Assembly: GCF_008831285.2 (NCBI RefSeq)
Contig: NC_045149.1
Coordinates: forward strand, 6,253,500 to 6,317,499
DNA: 64,000 bases
Source of the DNA: Nymphaea colorata
Lineage: Eukaryota > Streptophyta > Magnoliopsida > Nymphaeales > Nymphaeaceae
Direction: 5' to 3'
Under the pieces are notes generated by a model. That model made no database searches and was not told the origin of the DNA. It saw only the letters and a program-made list of their open reading frames with translations. A program made the position numbers and the translations under genes. The first letter of the stretch is position 1. Each line of letters begins with the position of its first letter. Of this stretch, positions 57,601 through 64,000 are shown one piece after another.

Positions 57601-58768
57601 TCAAATTTAGTTTTCATACTTGATTTTTAGACTATGTTAAAAATCATTTTAGTCTATGTTCCAAATTCATTTCCCAAAATGTCAATTCCATGCATCATGT
57701 GGTTGTAGGTCCACATCATAACCCTATTACGGAAGGGCATTTTAGCCATTTATCTAATCAATGCCTTGATGGCCTCTTTAGTTATCAAAAATCATTTTCT
57801 TGTACAATTCCAGGATCATGTGCACTACAAGATGGTTCTCGTCTCTATTTTATGGAAGCATTACTTGGACATTACACATTAAGCATAGTAAAGTGGACCT
57901 TAGATCAGTTATCCTTTGTAAAGGTACTAAGAATGACCAATCCTTGCACCAACAAGATGGTTCTCATCTCTATTTTATGGAACAGAGACAAGCCTACATT
58001 TTCTCCATCAACACTATATGCAAGCTTTTTCCTAAAGAAATTTGCACATAAATAGTAAGTCCAATTGGAAACTTTTTCCCTAGGGAGAAGCATCATGTTC
58101 CTTTGAGCCTAGTCCACTACCATCAATGAGGCCTACAAGGAAGATATGTTCTACCAGTCAACATATCCATCCAGGATAACCATTATTATCAACTCTCTAG
58201 GGTTGTTTGTTCTATGGTGAGTAGAGCCACTTCATCATAAATTGCCCCAAAAAGAAGTAATAGGTGCCACATCAACCTAGCACCAGCTAGATGTAAGGGA
58301 CAAGGACTTCATGACATATGAATTCCACTAAAATTAAGGAGCGGCAAAGACATGACCTGATGGAAGGTACTTTACTTGTCTGGTGCCCTTTAGGCAAGTC
58401 ATGAGCATGTGATCACATAGAGGAGATAAAGCATCCATTTACGTAATTTATTTTCAAGCCATCATTGTTGGGTCCATTAAGAAATGCAAACAATAACCCC
58501 GGTAGCTAGTAAGGTAGTCTCACATCTTATATTTCGGGATTTGGTTAAGAGACATACCTTAGAAAAAAATTTCATGTTGAGAGAAATTGGTATAGAACAT
58601 GGACAACAAGAAGTAGGCTTTATAAATAGATAATAGGCGAACCCAAAACTGAAATATAGAGTGCATTTGAGAACATTTGAGAACATTTGAGAACCCAAAA
58701 CTGAGATATAGGCGAAATATACCAACTTATTTGAAGGTTGAGAGAAAATTTTTGGGACAACATTTCTT
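51641..58768. other. Long AT-rich non-coding region
   Basis: No supported gene on either strand. Open frames (for example 55763-55978, 56706-57044 and 57690-58055, all plus) lack known motifs. A TATA-like CTATAAATAGAAA at 52790 followed by CT-rich sequence looks like an LTR promoter region. A 31-bp phrase is repeated at 57827-57857 and 57952-57982. The region ends in a gypsy-type polypurine tract, so much of it may be the internal part of a large non-autonomous or decayed LTR element. Confidence 0.5.
57827..57982. repeat. 31-bp direct repeat, 125 bp apart
   Basis: ACAAGATGGTTCTC followed by G or A and TCTCTATTTTATGGAA occurs at 57827-57857 and 57952-57982 with one mismatch. The copies are in different reading frames (125 is not a multiple of 3). 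Confidence 0.85.
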
Positions 58769-60396
58769 AAGGGGAGGAGAGTTGTAACACCTCGTTATAA
58801 GGGTACAATTGTGTCAGCACTTGGTCTATTATCTCTTCCATGTATGTATTGTTTAATTTAGCATTGAACTGGATTAAAAACCAAAACATATCATTAGAAA
58901 AGAGTGTGATTAAGATGATATATTCTTAATTTAAGATTGAAATTACTTGAGCACATAATATTCATTGAAGACTCCAAGGGCAATAAGATGATATATAAGG
59001 TTGAAATTACTTGAGGGCATACTATTAATTAAAGACTTCAAGGGCAAAAAGGTGGACATGTTGGGAATTAGTTAAAAACTTTGTGGGCAAACATGGTATG
59101 GGGATTTAGAGGCACAATAGGAATTTAATAAAGAATTGAAGATCAAAGTATAATTTTAGCCTAGGGACGAGTGGATAATAATTAACGAACCCCAAGGACA
59201 ATTTAATTTTAGTTTAGGACATGGTTGACATTATAAAAAAATATATGAGGGCAAATCTAGAATGCAAACTTAAAGGGACATAGAAGGCATTTAAATAAAA
59301 ATATGAAGGGTAAAATTGGAAAAAATTTAAAGGAGCAAAGAAGGCATTTAGCAAATTATTGAGGGTCAAAGTGCAGTTTAAGCAGAGAGACATGTAGGGG
59401 GCTAGCTAAAAGTTTGAGGAGCCAACTTGGAATAGATATTAAGAAGGGGCATAATGGGCATTGACAAAGTATAAGGAACGAAATAGTAATTAAATTTCTG
59501 GATGGGGATTTGAGGGAATTCCTGAACTAGTTAAGGGCATAACATGATAATAGCTTATATGATTTGAACATTTTAATAAGTTTGAAAATACTTATGAGGA
59601 GGTGGAAGTGGCCGTATTCCATACCACTGCAATAGAAAAATCATCACAAATAAGACATAAGGAGGAGCGACAACCTTTTGGGCAAAAACATGTGAAGGAG
59701 AGAAAGAGGAGAAAATGAGAAGAAAGAAGGTAAGAGGAAAGGGAAGAAGACAAAGAATGAGTAAGGGGCAGAACAGTAGGAAAAAGGAGAAGGTGGAGGA
59801 GAAGAAAAGGACAAACTGAATCCACGTATGACCATTTCCTAATTCGATTTTAGAAGGGTTTTCATTTAAGCCAAGTTGAGAAAAAGGACAGCAGGGCTGA
59901 CAACATTGAGTTTTCCATTGATTCATGGAACTCTTGGTAAATTGCATGTGGTCGATTAGATTCATAATTAATTAAGGAGATCCTAGCCACCCAAATTTTA
60001 TTTTAACACTCATTTGTAAAAGGAACAAGCAAGGTTAGGTTTTGACCTGAATTAAAATAAGATAGATGTGCATTATATGAGTGGAAGCCAATTGCACTGA
60101 TAGAGTGCAGATTGGATGATTAAATATCCTAATTTTACAAGGCTCCTCTACCCTCAGTGTTGCCATATATAGATGGCTGTGAGGGCTTTTGAGTTGTCGC
60201 GAGGGCATTATATACATTATCCCTCTTGTAATTTAGATCAACAGTTACTTGTGAAGGTGATGCAACATCATTCTAAAGTTAGGCATTACATGATATGTGA
60301 TGCCACTTATAATACAAAATGCTTGATTAATTCGTGATATAACCTAAGAATGGCTTTATTTTATTATTATTTTTTTAAGGGTGGGGAATGGGGGTG
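58769..60396 (+). mobile_element. Ty3/gypsy polypurine tract and LTR-like region
   Basis: AAGGGGAGGAGAG (58769-58781) is followed by TGTAACACCTCG, a start typical of gypsy LTRs. The next kilobase has the repetitive style of long chromovirus LTRs (many AAGGGCA / GGGCAAA phrases, then a purine-rich tract 59640-59815). The end was not determined, and the unit is interrupted by the element at 60405. No second LTR is in view. Confidence 0.5.
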
Positions 60397-60404
60397 GTGC
60401 CACT

Positions 60405-61173
60405 AAGGCTGGGCGTCGGGCCGGCCCGGCCCGACCCGGTACGGGCCGAGTTTGGGCCGGGAAAATCCCGGGTCGGGCCGGGCCCGGGCCCGACAGCCAG
60501 GCCCGATAACCAAACCGGGCCGGGCCCGGGCGGGAACGGTGGCCCAGCGGCGGCCCGGCCCGGCCCGACTCCCGCCCTCAGGCGGTCGGGCGGCCTCCGC
60601 CCTGAGCCCTCAGCTCACTCCCGTGACCCTCCCTCTCTCTTCCCGTCTGCCTCTCCATCTCCCTCTCTGCTCCCTCTCCTTCTCCCTCCCGTCTCCCTCT
60701 CCCTCTACTCCCTCTCCCTCTCCCTTCCATCTCCCTCTGCTCCTTCTCCCTTCCGTCTCCCTCTGCTCCCTCTCCCTCTCCTTCTCCCTCCCATCTCCCT
60801 CTCCCTCTGCTCCCTCTCTCTCTCCCTTCCGTCTCTCTATGTTCCTTCTCCCTCTCCCTCTCCCCCTCCGTCCCCCGCAGCCCCGCTCCGCTCCCACACC
60901 ACCTCCATCCTCCGCAGCCCCTGCAGCCCGCAGCTCGCTCCTCTCCCTCTCCGCCTCCATTGGTCCGTCCCCCTGCAGCCCCGACGCCCTGCTCCGTCTC
61001 CCTCTCCACTCGGCTCCCCCTTCCCGTGTCTCCCTCTTCGCGGCGGGCCGGGCCGGGCTTTTGGTGGCCAGGCCCGGTACCCAGTCCGGCCCGGTACCCG
61101 GTCCGGCCCGGTACCCGAGCCGGGCCCGGTACTCGAGCGGGGCCCGGGCTTCAGGCCCGATGCCCACCCCTAG
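60405..61173. mobile_element. GC-rich hAT-type non-autonomous element
   Basis: 769 bp flanked by the perfect 8-bp duplication GTGCCACT (60397-60404 and 61174-61181; the match extends to GGTGCCACTA). The ends are imperfect inverted repeats: AAGGCTGGGCGTCGGGCC left, CTAGGGGTGGGCATCGGGCC right (inverted). Subterminal regions are dense GGGCCGGGCCCG palindromes. The middle is a CT-rich tract (CTCCCTCTCCCTCTGCTCC repeats, 60640-60880). It has no transposase; its long open frames come from lack of stop codons in GC-rich DNA. Confidence 0.82.
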
Positions 61174-61181
61174 GTGCCACT

Positions 61182-64000
61182 ATCCAATTCTTAGGAGTGT
61201 GCATGAGTTATGCCTACCATGTACTGATGATCATATCATTACACTATTACGCAGTGCACATGCATGTGGCACTTAGCACATTTGACATTGATGACATGGT
61301 ATATCCCTATTTTATCTGACTGCTAAACTTGGGATTGAAACATACTTAAAGGTTATTATGATGTCTTTAAACCTTATTAGTTTTTAGGTTTACACTAGGT
61401 GGATGATCAGGCCCATTGATTGAGGGACCAGTCTAAGTAGAGGGGGTGATTTTGGGGTTGGTTGATGGCATTTTTTTTTTTATATTGTAGCTATGTATTT
61501 TTTGTTTCAAGGGCCCAAGCCATATACTTTGGAAAGATATAGATAAGACATTTGAAAACAATGATCTAAGAGCCCATCGAGAACCAATGTTGCAAGTTGT
61601 GGGGAATAGGTCATTTAAGCCTATGTAAATTGTAGATGACACCTTGTACCTATCATAATTTAGAGCAATAGTTAGATGCAATAGAAGTATTCAATATTAT
61701 TAATTAGGAAGTATGCTTTTGTGTATTATCTCCCTCTGATGTTCATCTTACAATTGCTATTAATCCCTACTTATGATGCATATTTTCATATTCTTATGAA
61801 CACTCCAAAATTTTTGCACTCCAAATTGAACCTTTTACCCTTCATCTATGCATTTTACAACCAATTTTGGACTGTCTCAATTTATTTCTTATCAATTTGG
61901 TCCTTGACCTTTGAATAGTGTTTGACTACTTCATTTCACCCTCGTTAGGTCCTGCGTTACCTTAAACATTGGAAACCCTTATTTGGCAGCTATAGCCAGA
62001 GTCATTTTTACCATTTTACCGCTAAGCCATAGACAAATCCTAGAATCGATTATCCATGATTAATTAAACCTCAAATTAGATTGTCATGAACTCCATTTAG
62101 ATTCTAGAGCTATCGATTCTGGTTTACTTGTGCCCAAGCTTGCTCATGTTATCTTATCTCAACAAAATTTAAAAACAAACCCTGGAATGGGTTCTTCATA
62201 CAATAATATAGTGGTCCACAGACAAATGACTGGGCAGAGGAACCATATTGGGATCTAACACAACAATTTAGATATAAAATAGATAATAGAAATCAGATAT
62301 TGGATTTAGATTGCAGATTTCAAAACAGATTGGATTGAAGTATGCACATAAGAACTAAATTCCAAACTGCCCCAGTGAGGTCATGTGAAAAGTATATTTT
62401 TCCCTTGCCATGAATTCCAAAATTTGGACAAGTTTGGGTGAGACACTTGGGTTAGGACGTGGGCCTCTAGACTAGCTTGAGCTTGGTTCAGACAAAATTG
62501 AGAAACTTTCTTTTTTTATCCAAAAACTGAGATTTTGTAAAAGAAAATTGTGATTGGAAAACAGAAAAGAAATAGGAAAATGAAGGGTAAATTGAGAAAA
62601 GTGCTGCTTCAAAAGGTTCTTAGTTGAGATTTGGCAAATTGCACTAAGAGGACATAGATCAGTAGCTCCCAAACAATCATCAATCAGAAATCAGTAAATT
62701 TTGATGAAAATTGAGATGAAACCAGGGCTAGAAACCAATAAGAATGAAGCGACTAAGTGTATGAAGTGAGTAAGGTTAATAAATTTATAAGATTGATTTT
62801 TTTTTTCTCATGGGGTGGATTTTGCTAAAATAGAGCTGAGGGCAGGTAAATCCACTCATGATGAATTATTTCGATAAAGCTGAAATTTTAGTATAAAATC
62901 ATAATTGAGCTCAAACGTTAGAAATGGAGTGAGGGTCACCAGTAGAGTAACCACCAAACACTTGGAAAGGTTAAAGTTCGTATATAAAGTCTGATTGCAC
63001 AAGACCTTGACACCCATAATTGAAGCTAATCTAAGCCATCCAGACCAAAGTTGGTCATACCCTTTGTTTGATTACTTTATTTGCTGATTAGTTCTCCAGA
63101 AGTGATTGTATTTCTTCAAATTTAATGACTGGTTCTTTGGGATTGGTCACCCATTTTCTGCCAAATCAATGTATTTTCAACTACTACCAGTTTCAAAGCG
63201 ATTCCTACACCCTTCAGTTTCCAAGTCTAGTTGTCAGCCTATCCCTTTTAGAAAATCTTGTTCAATCAGTCTAAATTAGTTTTCCAAGTTGGTTTTGAGA
63301 GTCACCATAAATCCAAAGCATTCTTAAACCTTTATCTTCAAAAATTATCATCTCTTCAAAAGTCATTTCTCCAATTGGTTTTCTTGTTGATTTTGAGAAT
63401 CAACCTTGGACCAAAACCATTTCAAACTATTCAGTCTTTTATATCCATCATAGGAAACCCTAGATTTAGGGAAGGACTCAGGAGAGTTTGTCTTCCTAGT
63501 GATCTGTTTAAAAGCAACTTCGAACCTTGTCATTAGGCTGGTGTCTTTACAAAGGATTAGTGTTCTTTAAAAATAGTGTTGTAGTTGTCTTGGAAAGTTA
63601 TTTGTGGAATGAACTCTTTCATACTATTCTTCAACATCGAAAGTGGTATTTTACTTGGCTTTGAGAGCTAGTTGTAGAATCAACCTTTCAAATTATTAAC
63701 CTTTTGTACCTATCCTCAAGAAGGTAGTTAATTTTTCTTATGAGTTCCAATTAAAGGATCTTACATTTATGGAAGAGCTGGAGGCAACTTATTTCAAGTG
63801 TTATTTTAATTTATAAAATGATCCAAATCATAGAAAACCCTAAACTTATAAAAAAAATTGTTACTTAACCAAGCATGGAATAGAAATACCTTGGGTAATT
63901 TTCAAGTTCAAAACCATGTTTTTACATCTCTAATACCTTTTGCTAACGACTTCACAAATTACCCCATCAAGATGGCTAATTCTAAGCTTTTCTTTGAGGA
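61182..64000. other. AT-rich DNA to the right edge, no gene supported
   Basis: Continuation of the sequence interrupted by the hAT element. Short frames only (63258-63536 plus is the longest, no motif). No complete repeat or LTR boundary was seen. Confidence 0.5.

Noticed and set aside
59573-59965. 130-codon minus frame with hydrophobic Phe/Leu/Ser-rich stretch
   Set aside because: Derived from a purine-rich tract in an LTR-like region; three overlapping frames look equally 'membrane-like'.
60388-61319. Long Pro/Ser/Arg-rich open frames on both strands of the GC-rich block
   Set aside because: They overlap in several frames on both strands, follow simple CT repeats and lie within a transposon with a target duplication. 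They reflect lack of stop codons in GC-rich DNA.
1-64000. CRISPR arrays, bacterial operons, riboswitches, tRNA or rRNA genes
   Set aside because: None seen; the direct repeats present are LTRs, minisatellites or microsatellites, and the sequence is plant nuclear DNA. A tRNA scan could not be run.

Overview
This window is plant nuclear DNA, almost certainly from a flowering plant. It holds one intron-rich housekeeping gene, one intronless WD40 gene whose best match is a plant-specific family, and a dense, nested set of LTR retrotransposons with AT-rich non-coding DNA between them. I cannot name the species. The several multi-kilobase introns filled with transposons suggest a fairly large, repeat-rich genome.

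Layout. 1-3523: antisense Ty1/copia element A, cut by the left edge of the window and inserted into sense copia element B (3524 to about 5735). About 7.0-24.1 kb: a minus-strand gene for tRNA-specific adenosine deaminase 1 (TAD1/ADAT1 family). Eight exons (24111 down to 8320) join in frame into 386 codons carrying all three zinc ligands and the catalytic Glu; the last 30-40 residues are not securely located. Its introns carry other elements: a copia/LTR remnant (intron 1), a nearly intact copia element C with identical LTRs (16133-21437, intron 2), copia, LTR, hAT-like and Micron-like pieces (intron 3), and a copia 3' end related to C (intron 4). 24.5-25.7 kb: Ty3/gypsy chromovirus remnant. 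25.7-33.5 kb: AT-rich DNA without recognisable genes. 33.6-35.9 kb: degenerate Tat-like Ty3/gypsy RT-RNaseH-integrase. 36969-37281: second copy of the hAT-like MITE also found in TAD1 intron 3. 40324-41508: intronless WD40 gene of the RUP1/RUP2 (repressor of UV-B photomorphogenesis) family, a GC-rich island. 42772-47522: antisense copia element D with two LTRs and a 5-bp target duplication. 48.5-51.6 kb: rearranged Athila-like Ty3/gypsy pieces meeting in inverted orientation. 51.6-64.0 kb: AT-rich non-coding DNA with a gypsy-type polypurine tract and LTR start (58.77 kb) and a GC-rich hAT-type non-autonomous element (60405-61173).

Only two genes look like functioning host genes. TAD1 proteins make inosine at position 37 of tRNA-Ala; RUP proteins switch off the UVR8 UV-B photoreceptor response. 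They are unrelated in pathway and there is no operon-like organisation. I found no new multi-gene system. The most noteworthy observations are the recent copia insertion 12 bp from a TAD1 splice acceptor, three non-autonomous DNA-transposon families with defined termini, and the inverted gypsy junction.
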